A stretch of 64,000 bases of DNA from Roseburia sp. (lineage in GTDB: Bacteria > Bacillota > Clostridia > Lachnospirales > Lachnospiraceae), in the NCBI GenBank assembly GCA_026168605.1, contig JAPFDX010000019.1, positions 1-64,000 on the forward strand, given 5' to 3'. Below the pieces are notes generated by a model that was not told the origin of the DNA, searched no databases, and was given only the letters and a program-made list of their open reading frames with translations. Positions 1 to 7,321 of this stretch are shown here, piece after piece. The first letter of the stretch is position 1. Each line of letters begins with the position of its first letter. The translations under genes and the position numbers were made by a program.

Positions 1-39
1 GTATGCAATAAGCCGTGCCCCTAGGTTAGCATGGCATTA

Positions 40-279
40 TTACCGCTTGTGCTTCTCCCTCATCAGGATGTCCGCGATCTCCCGCTTCGCCGCATCGGAA
101 ATTCCTTTTTCCCGGTAGTAGCCGGAAGTTTTTCCTCCTGCGGAGCTTCTCGCAATGTTGACCTCGCGCGGCGCGTCCACCAGAAGATGGATGTTGTTCG
201 CAGAGCCGCCGGAAAATATCACGCGGACATTTTCCCCGATGTCAATGTATTCCCCCGGACGAAGTGAAAGCTTTAACAT
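40..279 (-). CDS. csrA: CsrA-family RNA-binding translational regulator
   Basis: A 79-residue protein whose first 47 residues follow the CsrA fold: it opens MLKLS, then GEYIDIG, then DAPREVNIAR, matching the beta-strand and DAP-[KR]-x-V-x-[VI]-x-R region that binds GGA-containing mRNA leaders. A basic, helical tail of about 30 residues after the core is longer than in most CsrA proteins. I chose the ATG at 279 because GGGAGG lies 7 bases upstream; an in-frame ATG at 312 has no such signal. In Firmicutes CsrA usually represses flagellin translation and sits beside fliW, but no fliW is seen here. The neighbour upstream is a tyrosine recombinase between inverted repeats, which could affect its transcription (inference). 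Family confident, target unknown. Confidence 0.85.
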   Translation of the reverse strand: MLKLSLRPGEYIDIGENVRVIFSGGSANNIHLLVDAPREVNIARSSAGGKTSGYYREKGISDAAKREIADILMREKHKR

Positions 280-365
280 AGATAACCTCCCTGTTTCGAT
301 GTATTTTTCCATAAATAACGTGTATACTAGCGGTATCTGTCAGCCGAATATCTGTGTGCCATGCA

Positions 366-396
366 ACACAATGTATATTGTGTTACATCCGCTTCG
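366..396 (-). repeat. Left inverted repeat flanking the recombinase
   Basis: Read on the minus strand, these 31 bases are identical to plus-strand positions 1080-1110. Its inner part is itself palindromic (ACACAAT, four bases, ATTGTGT). Together the two copies bracket the recombinase gene in inverted orientation, as expected for the sites of a DNA invertase. The palindromic core also makes 22 bases (377-398) a direct repeat of 1103-1124, so deletion is also formally possible. Confidence 0.85.
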
Positions 397-401
397 TTGT
401 T

Positions 402-995
402 TTATTTCAGGCAAATGCTTTTAAACACCTCGTCACGGTCGTCCTGCTCGATGCCGAGATAGCGCTGCGTGATGGAAAACGAGGAGTGGTGATAAATCTC
501 CATCAGAAGAACGGGTGGCGTCCCCTGCTTCCACGCATAATAGCCGAAGGTCTTGCGTAGGGAATGAGGACTGATCACGCCGGAAAGCTGGCATTTCTCG
601 GCAGCCTTCCGAATGATCCGGTACGCCTGCACCCGGCAGATATGCGCGCCGCCGTTTCCCTCAAACAAAAATCTCCCGCCACACAGCGGGGCGTCCTCCT
701 TTTCTTCCCGATCTTTCCGATAGTCCTCCAGCGCCAGACGGATCCCCTCGTTGATAAAAATGCAGGTTTTCTTCCCCGTTTTCGCCTCGGTGAGGGAAAG
801 ATGCCTGCAAAAGGTCTGCCTCTGCGCGTCGTACACATCCTCCCAGCGCAGCGAAAGAAGGTCCGAGACGCGGAGCGCCGTGTTCAGCCCCATCACCAAA
901 AGCAACTGATTGCGCGTATTTTTTTCTTCCTCTCTGTAATAATTGATGAACTTTTCCAAATCGTTCCTGTCCCTGATCGGTTGTGCTGTATTCAT
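402..995 (-). CDS. Tyrosine recombinase (short integrase)
   Basis: A 197-residue site-specific recombinase of the phage integrase family. All catalytic residues are visible: Arg42 in TALRVSDLL, Lys72, His144 and Arg147 in PHSLRKTF, His169/170, and the nucleophile Tyr179 in ITQRYLG. It is short because the usual N-terminal SAM-like arm/core-binding domain is almost absent. The ATG at 995 has AGGGAGG 7 bases upstream; the longer reading from 1097 starts inside the palindrome and has no ribosome site. It lies between 31-bp inverted repeats and directly upstream of csrA in the same direction. Short recombinases flanked by inverted repeats often act as DNA invertases on their own cassette; that role is inferred here. 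Confidence 0.9.
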   Translation of the reverse strand: MNTAQPIRDRNDLEKFINYYREEEKNTRNQLLLVMGLNTALRVSDLLSLRWEDVYDAQRQTFCRHLSLTEAKTGKKTCIFINEGIRLALEDYRKDREEKEDAPLCGGRFLFEGNGGAHICRVQAYRIIRKAAEKCQLSGVISPHSLRKTFGYYAWKQGTPPVLLMEIYHHSSFSITQRYLGIEQDDRDEVFKSICLK

Positions 996-1031
996 ACCAT
1001 TCCTCCCTGAATTATTTTTCCGTTTTAATTT

Positions 1032-1060
1032 TTTTGAAATAAGGGTAAAGTATTTCAAAA
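1032..1060. promoter_or_regulatory. Inverted repeat in recombinase promoter region
   Basis: TTTTGAAATA (1032-1041) and TATTTCAAAA (1051-1060) form a perfect 10-bp inverted repeat with a 9-base spacer, between the recombinase start and the right flanking repeat. It could be an operator or a recombinase arm site. I could not place a convincing -35/-10 pair here. Confidence 0.5.
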
Positions 1061-1079
1061 TTGCGCCGATATAAAAAAT

Positions 1080-1121
1080 GAAGCGGATGTAACACAATAT
1101 ACATTGTGTTACATCCGCTTC
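1080..1121. repeat. 42-bp palindrome: right recombinase repeat and copA terminator
   Basis: Perfect 19-base arms (GAAGCGGATGTAACACAAT and its complement) around a 4-base loop. Its left 31 bases are the inverted copy of 366-396. On the minus strand it begins 34 bases after the copA stop codon and is followed by ATTTTTTAT, so it can also work as a rho-independent terminator for copA. The two roles are not exclusive. Confidence 0.8.
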
Positions 1122-1155
1122 GTTTTGCTCTTATCTTCTGTTTTTATGAAATTTT

Positions 1156-1365
1156 CTACTCTACCGACAGCACCTTGTAATCCTGCGCCTCAACGGTATT
1201 TTTCAGCACCTCGTCCGAAACCTCCGCGCTTAAATGAACAACAGCCGTGCCGTTCTCATGGCTGACTGCTGCCTCCGTCACCTCGGGAAGCTCCTCCAGG
1301 CACTTCTTTACGCGCGCCTCACAGTGTCCGCACATCATACCCTCGATCTTCATTGTCTTTGTCAT
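1156..1365 (-). CDS. Possible internal start giving free CopZ-like copper chaperone
   Basis: Inside copA, in the same frame, an ATG at 1365 is preceded by AAGGAG with about 9 bases of spacing, and the 69 residues that follow are exactly one complete HMA domain (CGHC at residues 12-15). This is what a stand-alone copZ gene would look like, so the copA stop codon may have been lost while the copZ start signals stayed. A second product from internal initiation is an inference; E. coli makes its free chaperone from copA by frameshifting instead. Confidence 0.4.
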   Translation of the reverse strand: MTKTMKIEGMMCGHCEARVKKCLEELPEVTEAAVSHENGTAVVHLSAEVSDEVLKNTVEAQDYKVLSVE

Positions 1366-3759
1366 AGTCTTACTCTCCTTTTCCATTTCTTCTTTTCTAT
1401 CCACCGGGGAGCTTACGCTCCCTTCGTATACGTTTTCATGCTCCGGCACATATGGATGCTTCAGCCGCTTGTCGCGGCTCGCGTCGCCCACCTTTAGCAG
1501 ATTCAGCCGAAGGGCGTTTGTCACGACGCAAAAGCTTGATAGGCTCATTGCCGCCGCGCCAAACATCGGGTTTAACTGCCACCCGAAAACAGGGATCCAG
1601 ATCCCCGCCGCCAGCGGGATCCCGATCACATTGTAGATAAACGCCCAGAACAGATTTTCATGGATGTTGCGCAGCGTCGCACGGCTTAACCGGATCGCCG
1701 CAGGCACATCCGAAAGACGGCTTTTCATCAGCACGACGTCCGCCGCATCGATGGCGATATCCGTGCCCGCCCCGATGGCGATCCCGATATCGGCGCGTGT
1801 TAAGGCAGGCGCGTCATTGATGCCGTCGCCGACCATCGCAACCTTTCCTTTTTCCTGAAGCTTTCGGATCACGCGCTCCTTTCCGTCCGGCAGCACGCCC
1901 GCGATCACCTCATCGACTCCCGCAATCCTTCCGATGGCGCGCGCCGTGCGCTCGTTGTCTCCCGTCAGCATCACCACATGGATACCCATGTTTTGAAGCT
2001 CGCGCACCGCCCCAGGGCTCTCCTCCTTGATCACGTCCGCGACCGCGATCGCTCCAAGCAGTGTCCCCTCCTTTGCAAAAAACAGCGGCGTTTTTCCTTC
2101 CTCCGCCAGCGCCTCGGCGCGCGTTCTCACATTCTCCGGCACCGAGACCTTCGCGCCGATAAATTCCAGATTTCCGCCGTAGACACGCGCTCCCGCAAGG
2201 CTTGCGGTCAGTCCGTTTCCGGGCAGCGCCTCAAACTCCGACGCCTCCGCGATCCCGGCGATCCCCTGCTCCGACGCGTAGGCGAGCACTGCCTTCGCGA
2301 GCGGGTGCTCGCTCTTTTCCTCCAGCGCCGACGCGTAGGAAATAAGCTCCTGCTCCGTATACCCGTCCGCCGTCAGCACATCCGTCACCTTTGGCTCTCC
2401 CTGCGTGATCGTTCCCGTCTTATCCAACGCCACGATCTGCATTTTTCCGGTCTCCTCCAGGGATACCGCCGTCTTAAACATGATCCCGTGCTTTGCCCCC
2501 ATGCCGTTGCCGACCATGATCGCCACCGGGGTCGCCAGACCGAGCGCACACGGACAACTGATGACAAGCACTGAGATCGCCCGCGCAAGCGCGAATCCGA
2601 CCGTCTCACCCGCAAACAGCCACACGACCAGCGTGAGCACTGAGATCGCGATCACCACCGGAACAAACACGCCGGAAACCTGATCCGCCACCTTCGCGAT
2701 CGGCGCTTTTGTCGCAGCCGCATCGCTCACCATCTGTATGATCTGGGAGAGCGTCGTGTCCTCTCCGACCCTCGTCGCCTCACATTTCAGGAAACCGGAC
2801 TGGTTGACGGTCGCGGCGGACACTTCGTCGCCGCCCGCCTTATCCACCGGAATGCTCTCTCCGGTCAGCGCCGCTTCGTTGACGGCACTGCTGCCCTCAA
2901 GTACGATCCCGTCCACCGGGATATTCTCTCCCGGTCTCACCACGAAAATATCGCCTTTCTTCACCTGCGCCGCCGGGATTTCCTGCTCGCGTCCGTCCAC
3001 GAGCACCGTCGCCGTCTTTGGCGCGAGCTTTAAAAGCCCCTTGAGCGCATCGGTCGTCTTTCCCTTCGCGCGCGCCTCCAGCATCTTGCCGACCGTGATC
3101 AGCGTCAGAATCATCGCCGCCGACTCGAAGTAGAACTCGTGCATATACGACATCACGCCCGCCATGTCACCGCGCATCTGCGCATCGGTCATCGCAAAAA
3201 GCGCATAGGTGCTGTAAAGGAATGACGCGCCCGCGCCGAGCGCCACGAGCGTATCCATATTTGGCGCGCCGTGCAACAGACTTTTCACCCCGCTGACAAA
3301 AAATTTCTGGTTGATCACCATGACCGCCGTGGTCAAAAGAAGCTGCAGCAATCCCATCGCCACATGGTTTTCCGCCAGAAAGGGCGGCGCCGGCCAGCCC
3401 CACATCATATGTCCCATCGAAAAATACATCAGGACCGCCAGGAATCCGACCGAGGCGACCAGCCTCTTTTTTAACAGAGGCGTCTCCCGGTCTGCGAGCA
3501 GATCGGCGGCGTCTCCCGCCGCAGGAGCGCCGACCGCTCCCGTTTCCCCTGCGTCCGCGCCGCCCTTTTTCGACGCGCCGTAGCCGGCGTCCTCCACCGC
3601 CTTGATCACCGCCGCCGCATCCGCCGTCCCCGTGATCCCCATTGAATTTGTCAGAAGGCTGACCGAGCACGATTCCACGCCCGGCACTTTGGCAACCGCC
3701 TTCTCCACGCGCGCGCTGCACGCCGCGCAGCTCATCCCCGTCACATTGTACTGTTCCAT
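1156..3759 (-). CDS. copA: Copper-exporting P1B-type ATPase with C-terminal CopZ domain
   Basis: An 867-residue membrane pump exporting Cu(I). In order: N-terminal HMA domain with GMSCAAC (Cys11, Cys14); membrane helices from about residue 100; actuator TGES at 299-302; ion-site CPC at 402-404 in [11 protein letters not shown]; phosphorylated Asp446 in DKTGT; SEHPLA in the nucleotide domain; [10 protein letters not shown] hinge; final helices. A second HMA domain with CGHC (810-813) occupies residues 799-867, so the protein ends in what is normally the separate chaperone CopZ. Start at 3759 by homology of the HMA domain; an upstream ATG at 3792 is possible. It follows csoR in one operon under two CsoR boxes and ends in the palindrome at 1080-1121. 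Confidence 0.95.
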   Translation of the reverse strand: MEQYNVTGMSCAACSARVEKAVAKVPGVESCSVSLLTNSMGITGTADAAAVIKAVEDAGYGASKKGGADAGETGAVGAPAAGDAADLLADRETPLLKKRLVASVGFLAVLMYFSMGHMMWGWPAPPFLAENHVAMGLLQLLLTTAVMVINQKFFVSGVKSLLHGAPNMDTLVALGAGASFLYSTYALFAMTDAQMRGDMAGVMSYMHEFYFESAAMILTLITVGKMLEARAKGKTTDALKGLLKLAPKTATVLVDGREQEIPAAQVKKGDIFVVRPGENIPVDGIVLEGSSAVNEAALTGESIPVDKAGGDEVSAATVNQSGFLKCEATRVGEDTTLSQIIQMVSDAAATKAPIAKVADQVSGVFVPVVIAISVLTLVVWLFAGETVGFALARAISVLVISCPCALGLATPVAIMVGNGMGAKHGIMFKTAVSLEETGKMQIVALDKTGTITQGEPKVTDVLTADGYTEQELISYASALEEKSEHPLAKAVLAYASEQGIAGIAEASEFEALPGNGLTASLAGARVYGGNLEFIGAKVSVPENVRTRAEALAEEGKTPLFFAKEGTLLGAIAVADVIKEESPGAVRELQNMGIHVVMLTGDNERTARAIGRIAGVDEVIAGVLPDGKERVIRKLQEKGKVAMVGDGINDAPALTRADIGIAIGAGTDIAIDAADVVLMKSRLSDVPAAIRLSRATLRNIHENLFWAFIYNVIGIPLAAGIWIPVFGWQLNPMFGAAAMSLSSFCVVTNALRLNLLKVGDASRDKRLKHPYVPEHENVYEGSVSSPVDRKEEMEKESKTMTKTMKIEGMMCGHCEARVKKCLEELPEVTEAAVSHENGTAVVHLSAEVSDEVLKNTVEAQDYKVLSVE

Positions 3760-3793
3760 CTTTTCACATCCTCTCTCCCGCAAGTATAGCAAT

Positions 3794-4096
3794 CTATTTC
3801 ATGAGCTTCTGTAACGTGGTCACAAGCTCATCCACCGTCTCCTCTTTCCCATCCAGAATATCCTGCGTCACACAGGTCTTGATATGGTTCGCGAGCAGCA
3901 CCTTGTTAAAGCTGTTGAGTGCAGCCGTCACCGCTGCCACCTGCGTCAAAATATCGGTGCAGTAGGCGTCCCGCTCCACCATTCCGCGGATGCCGCGCAC
4001 CTGACCCTCGATGCGGCTCAGGCGGTTCAACAAATCCTTGTATTCCTTTTCGTCCCTCTGCTTTGTCTTGTGACAGCAGCTATGTTCCTCACTCAT
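3794..4096 (-). CDS. csoR: CsoR copper-sensing repressor
   Basis: A 100-residue all-helical regulator of the CsoR/RcnR family, with [12 protein letters not shown] in the DNA-binding first helix. The Cu(I) ligands are conserved: Cys46 (DAYCTD), His71 and Cys75 (ANHIKTC), the C-H-C pattern that separates copper sensors from nickel (RcnR) and formaldehyde (FrmR) members. The ATG at 4096 has GGAG 5 bases upstream and gives the usual length. An N-terminal SCCHK adds extra possible metal ligands. It is the first gene of the csoR-copA operon, and two palindromes matching known CsoR boxes lie in its promoter. Apo-repressor should leave DNA on Cu(I) binding, inducing copA (established for the family). 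Confidence 0.93.
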   Translation of the reverse strand: MSEEHSCCHKTKQRDEKEYKDLLNRLSRIEGQVRGIRGMVERDAYCTDILTQVAAVTAALNSFNKVLLANHIKTCVTQDILDGKEETVDELVTTLQKLMK

Positions 4097-4156
4097 AGAC
4101 TCTCCATCCCTCTCTTTTCTCATACAGATACAGAACCCAAATGTTCCTCATGCAAA

Positions 4157-4173
4157 ATACCCTCATGGGGTAT
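4157..4173. promoter_or_regulatory. CsoR operator 1
   Basis: ATACCCTCATGGGGTAT is a 6-5-6 inverted repeat resembling the TACCC-N-GGGTA boxes of characterised CsoR operators. It lies just downstream of the csoR -10 element, where bound repressor would block transcription. Confidence 0.8.
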
Positions 4174-4179
4174 ATTGTG

Positions 4180-4208
4180 ATTATATACCGCCCGAGGGTA
4201 TCTGGCAA
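4180..4208 (-). promoter_or_regulatory. csoR-copA promoter
   Basis: TTGCCA (4203-4208) and TATAAT (4180-4185) on the minus strand, separated by 17 bases. The spacer is filled by the second CsoR box, so repressor and RNA polymerase would compete. Confidence 0.85.
4185..4201. promoter_or_regulatory. CsoR operator 2
   Basis: ATACCGCCCGAGGGTAT is a second inverted repeat like operator 1, centred 28 bp from it and occupying the promoter spacer. Confidence 0.7.
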
Positions 4209-4222
4209 GTGCTTTTTCCGTA

Positions 4223-6091
4223 TTATTTTGTTTTCAGGGCGCGCATCGAATTTAAGATTGCGAGAACCGCAACCCCAACGTCCGCAAACACACCGCCCCA
4301 CATTCCCACGATGTGGAAAGTCGAGAGGATCAGAATCAAAATCTTTACTCCCAGGGCAAACACGATATTCTGCTTTACGATCGCGAGCGTCCGCCGCGCG
4401 ATGCGGACGACAGCCGCTATCTTTCTGACGTCATCGTCCATCAGCACAATATCCGCCGCCTCGATCGCCGCATCCGAGCCCATGCTTCCCATCGCAAAAC
4501 CGATGTCCGCGCGCGTCAGCACCGGAGCGTCGTTGATACCGTCGCCCACAAACGCAAGCTTCTCCTTTCCCTGCTGCGCGCCAAGCAGAGTCTCGACCCT
4601 TGACACCTTATCGCCCGGCAAAAGCTCCGCGTGAACCTCGTCGATGCCAAGTTCCGCCGCCACATGATCTGCCGCCGCAAGACGGTCTCCGGTCAGCATC
4701 ACCGTCTTTTTCACGCCCACACGTTTCATTGCCGCAAGCGCCTCCTTCGCGCCGTCCTTCACCGTGTCCGCGATCACGATACTTCCTGCAAACACACCGT
4801 CCTGCGCCACATAGACGACTGTTCCCGCGCTCTCACACGGCTCATAGGCGATCTGCTCTGCCTGCATCAGCTTTTCATTGCCAAGCAAAACGTCCTTTCC
4901 GTCCACCTTCACCAGAATCCCGTGTCCCGCTTTCTCCGCCGCATCTGTCACGCGGCTCAGATCAGGCGCCTTTTTGTATGCCTCACGGATGGACGCCGCG
5001 ATCGGATGGTTGGAATACCCCTCGCCGTGTGCGGCAAGCTCCAGCAGTTCTTCCCGGCTGCACTGCTTTGGCAGGATCTCCGTCACCTTAAATTCTCCCT
5101 TTGTCAGCGTGCCCGTCTTGTCAAAAACGATCGTCGTCATCTCCGCAACGGCTTCCAGATAGTTACTTCCCTTGACCAGAACACCCAGTCTTGAAGCTGC
5201 GCCGATACCGCCAAAGAATCCCAGCGGCACTGAGATCACAAGCGCACACGGGCAGGAAATGACAAGAAACGTACACGCTGTCTCGATCCATTCCCTCCAT
5301 GCGCCTCCGAAAAACAGCGGAGGAACGATCGCAAGGATCACCGCGCCGATCGTCACGACCGGCGTGTAATATCTGGCAAAGCGTGTGATAAAATTCTCCA
5401 CCTTCGCCTTCTTGTTGCTCGCGTTCTCCACAAGCTCTAGGATCTTTGCAACCGTGGAATCATCAAATTCCTTCGTCGTGCGCACCCGGAGTGTGCCGCT
5501 TCCGTTGACGCAGCCGCTGATGACCGCATCGCCGACAGACGCCCGGCGCGGAACAGACTCTCCGGTCAGCGCCGCCGTGTCAATGAGCGACTCGCCCTCC
5601 GTGACAACGCCGTCCAGAGGTATCCGCTCGCCCGGCTTTACCACGATCACGCTCCCGACCTCCACATCATCGGGGTCGACCTGCACCAGCGCGCCGTCCT
5701 GCTCGATATTGGCGTACTCGGGGCAGATATCCATCATGTCGGAGATTGACTGTCTGGATCTGCCCACCGCATAGCTCTGGAACAGCTCCCCAACCTGATA
5801 AAAGAGCATGACCGCCACCGCCTCGGAGTACTCCTGCACACCAAACGCGCCAAAGGTCGCCACCATCATCAGGAAATTTTCATCAAAGACCTGCCCGTTG
5901 CGGATATTTCTTGCCGCCTTAAAAATAATGTCGTAGCCGATCACCAGATAAGGGATCAGATACAAAAAGAACCAGACTGCTCCGTGCGTAATGGCCTCAG
6001 CAAGTCCCAGATGCTCTCCCGCAAAAAGCAGGAGAAATAGCACAAACGCCGCACAAATGCGGTATAACATTTTTTTCTGCTTCTTTGTCAT
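4223..6091 (-). CDS. cadA: Zn/Cd/Pb-transporting P1B-type ATPase lacking its own HMA domain
   Basis: A 622-residue P-type ATPase for divalent soft metals. Visible: two N-terminal helices, then ALTGES actuator motif, SCPCALVISVP in the transmembrane metal site, phosphorylated Asp in FDKTGT, YSNHPIA in the nucleotide domain, GDGINDAP, and an Asp in the last helix (FADVGVAVLAILNS) typical of Zn/Cd pumps (ZntA/CadA) rather than copper pumps. The N-terminal HMA domain usual in ZntA is missing; a separate 72-residue HMA gene lies just upstream. RBS AAGGAG 8 bases before the ATG. It has its own promoter and ArsR-type operator. The exact metal cannot be read from sequence alone. Confidence 0.92.
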   Translation of the reverse strand: MTKKQKKMLYRICAAFVLFLLLFAGEHLGLAEAITHGAVWFFLYLIPYLVIGYDIIFKAARNIRNGQVFDENFLMMVATFGAFGVQEYSEAVAVMLFYQVGELFQSYAVGRSRQSISDMMDICPEYANIEQDGALVQVDPDDVEVGSVIVVKPGERIPLDGVVTEGESLIDTAALTGESVPRRASVGDAVISGCVNGSGTLRVRTTKEFDDSTVAKILELVENASNKKAKVENFITRFARYYTPVVTIGAVILAIVPPLFFGGAWREWIETACTFLVISCPCALVISVPLGFFGGIGAASRLGVLVKGSNYLEAVAEMTTIVFDKTGTLTKGEFKVTEILPKQCSREELLELAAHGEGYSNHPIAASIREAYKKAPDLSRVTDAAEKAGHGILVKVDGKDVLLGNEKLMQAEQIAYEPCESAGTVVYVAQDGVFAGSIVIADTVKDGAKEALAAMKRVGVKKTVMLTGDRLAAADHVAAELGIDEVHAELLPGDKVSRVETLLGAQQGKEKLAFVGDGINDAPVLTRADIGFAMGSMGSDAAIEAADIVLMDDDVRKIAAVVRIARRTLAIVKQNIVFALGVKILILILSTFHIVGMWGGVFADVGVAVLAILNSMRALKTK

Positions 6092-6117
6092 AGATTTCTC
6101 TCCTTCTATTCAAATAT

Positions 6118-6141
6118 ACATATAAGCAATCGTTTATATGT
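6118..6141. promoter_or_regulatory. ArsR/SmtB-type operator before cadA
   Basis: A 24-bp imperfect palindrome with half sites ACATATAAGCAA and ACATATAAACGA, the same architecture as the site at 6825-6848 before arsR. This suggests the regulator encoded here controls both promoters. Confidence 0.7.
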
Positions 6142-6148
6142 ATGTCTT
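6120..6148 (-). promoter_or_regulatory. Putative cadA promoter
   Basis: AAGACA (6143-6148) and TTATAT (6120-6125) with 17 bases between. The spacer carries the operator palindrome. The -35 is a weak match. Confidence 0.5.
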
Positions 6149-6153
6149 AAGGG

Positions 6154-6189
6154 AAGCCTGACTATATTTTTCCAAACATAGTCAGGCTT
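6154..6189. terminator. Inverted repeat after the HMA gene
   Basis: AAGCCTGACTAT and its exact complement, 12 bp each, around a 12-base loop. It follows the small HMA gene on the minus strand. No U-tract follows, so it is at best a weak terminator or an RNA-stabilising hairpin. Confidence 0.45.
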
Positions 6190-6203
6190 ATCCGCTTCTT
6201 ATG

Positions 6204-6422
6204 CTACATCAGGATCTTGCAGTCAGGCTCTACCTTCGCACAGACGGAAACGACCTCCTTCATGATCTCGTCGAAACGTTCCTCGTCCGCCTCGATCGTC
6301 AGCTTCTGCGTCATAAAGCTGACCGTCGCGTCCGTCACTCCCTCGATATGCCTAATGGCATCCTCCATCTTTGCCGCACAGTTTGCACAATCCAGATCCT
6401 GCATTTTAAATTTCTTTTTCAT
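6204..6422 (-). CDS. Stand-alone heavy-metal-associated (HMA) domain protein
   Basis: A 72-residue ferredoxin-like HMA domain. The motif DLDCANCA near residues 9-16 places the two metal-binding cysteines in the context typical of the N-terminal domain of Zn/Cd ATPases (the preceding acidic residue favours divalent metals over copper). It lies between arsR and cadA on the same strand, so it most likely delivers metal to, or regulates, the adjacent CadA, which lacks this domain. RBS GGAGG just upstream. This looks like a CadA split into two genes, or a separate chaperone. Confidence 0.88.
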   Translation of the reverse strand: MKKKFKMQDLDCANCAAKMEDAIRHIEGVTDATVSFMTQKLTIEADEERFDEIMKEVVSVCAKVEPDCKILM

Positions 6423-6437
6423 GATAATATCCCTCCG

Positions 6438-6797
6438 CTATTCCTCAATATGTTCCCTGCCCTGGGCAATGATCGTTCTCACGTGCCCGTCCGCCAGAGA
6501 GTAAAATACGGATTTGCCTTCCCTGCGGTTCTTGACCAGCTTCGCCTGCTTTAAGATCCGAAGCTGATGGGAAATCGCGGGCTGCGTCATGCCGAGCGCC
6601 TGTGCGATGTCGCAGACGCACAGTTCCGCCCCAAAGAGCACATACAAAATCCGGATCCTCGTGGAATCACCGAATACCTTAAACAGCTCTGCCAGATCGT
6701 AAAGCTCCTCCTCCCGCGGCATATGCTCGGTCGCCCTGCCGATCAGCTCCTGATGCACCTCTGTGCTCTCACAGCACTCCAATTCCATGCCTGCCAT
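6438..6797 (-). CDS. ArsR/SmtB-family metal-responsive repressor (CadC-like)
   Basis: A 119-residue winged-helix repressor. The helix-turn-helix spans about residues 65-84 (DIAQALGMTQPAISHQLRIL). Two possible metal sites are visible: the alpha3N set with Cys8/Cys9 plus Cys60 and Cys62 in ELCVCD, as in CadC (Cd/Pb), and the alpha5 set Asp103, His105, His116, Glu119, as in SmtB/CzrA (Zn). Start ATG at 6797 with AGGAGAGG 7 bases upstream. First gene of an arsR-HMA run, with its own operator and promoter, followed by cadA. It should repress all three genes until Zn, Cd or Pb binds (family knowledge). Confidence 0.92.
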   Translation of the reverse strand: MAGMELECCESTEVHQELIGRATEHMPREEELYDLAELFKVFGDSTRIRILYVLFGAELCVCDIAQALGMTQPAISHQLRILKQAKLVKNRREGKSVFYSLADGHVRTIIAQGREHIEE

Positions 6798-6824
6798 ATT
6801 TTCACCTCTCCTTCAAGGATTTAA

Positions 6825-6848
6825 ACATATGAATAATTGTTTATATGT
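6825..6848. promoter_or_regulatory. ArsR/SmtB-type operator before arsR
   Basis: Imperfect 12-12 palindrome with half sites ACATATGAATAA and ACATATAAACAA, extending to AAAC and GTTT at the ends. It sits directly downstream of the -10 element. Confidence 0.8.
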
Positions 6849-6850
6849 TT

Positions 6851-6879
6851 ATGATATAACCGAAAAAGAAATTTGTCAA
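6851..6879 (-). promoter_or_regulatory. arsR promoter
   Basis: Perfect TTGACA (6874-6879), 17-base spacer, TATCAT (6851-6856) on the minus strand. Confidence 0.85.
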
Positions 6880-6886
6880 CACATTT

Positions 6887-7270
6887 TCAATTTTTCTTTG
6901 CCTGCGCCTTTGCCAGAAACTTCTCATTGTCAATGATAAAGCGCTCGTGCGTTCCCTCACCGATCACGCCCGCCGCATCGTATGCCTTCACCGCAAAGAC
7001 CAGACGCTTTCTGCCGACCTCCACCAGCGTGCTCTCGCAGGTCACCTCCATGCCGACCGGAGTTGCCGCCGTGTGCTTCACTTCGATCCGCGTGCCGACG
7101 GTTCCCGTTCCCTCCTCCAGCGCGCTCTCCACACTGCGGCTTGCCGTATTTTCCATCAGCGCGATCATCGCCGGTGTTGCAAATACCGGAAGCGTGCCGC
7201 TGCCCATTGCCGCCGCTGTCGTCTCCTCTGTCACTGTGATCGTTTGTGTTCCCTTGATTCCTGCTTCCAT
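6887..7270 (-). CDS. FlK-like hotdog thioesterase
   Basis: A 127-residue hotdog-fold protein resembling the fluoroacetyl-CoA thioesterase (FlK) family, which hydrolyses short acyl-CoA esters in the cytoplasm. Support: the N-terminal GSGTLPVFATPAMIALME segment, the central VGTRIEVKHTAATPVGMEV strand with its conserved HTAATPVG, and a C-terminal GEGTHERFIID. The ATG at 7270 has GGAGG 7 bases upstream (another ATG abuts it at 7273). It lies 51 bases downstream of thrS and may share its transcript. The substrate is unknown; housekeeping removal of stalled acyl-CoA is a common guess. Confidence 0.8.
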   Translation of the reverse strand: MEAGIKGTQTITVTEETTAAAMGSGTLPVFATPAMIALMENTASRSVESALEEGTGTVGTRIEVKHTAATPVGMEVTCESTLVEVGRKRLVFAVKAYDAAGVIGEGTHERFIIDNEKFLAKAQAKKN

Positions 7271-7321
7271 CATTATTCCTCCGTTTTTCTCTTTACTTTT
7301 ATCCATCTGCTCTCTCTTCCT

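Noticed and set aside
366-1121. A simple insertion sequence rather than an invertible cassette
   Set aside because: The only gene is a tyrosine recombinase with no transposase or passenger gene, and I see no target-site duplication outside the repeats; not excluded, but inversion fits better.
3167-3721. 184-codon frame antiparallel or offset within copA
   Set aside because: A shadow of copA in another frame: Arg/Gly-rich, no ribosome site, and copA itself has clear motifs throughout.
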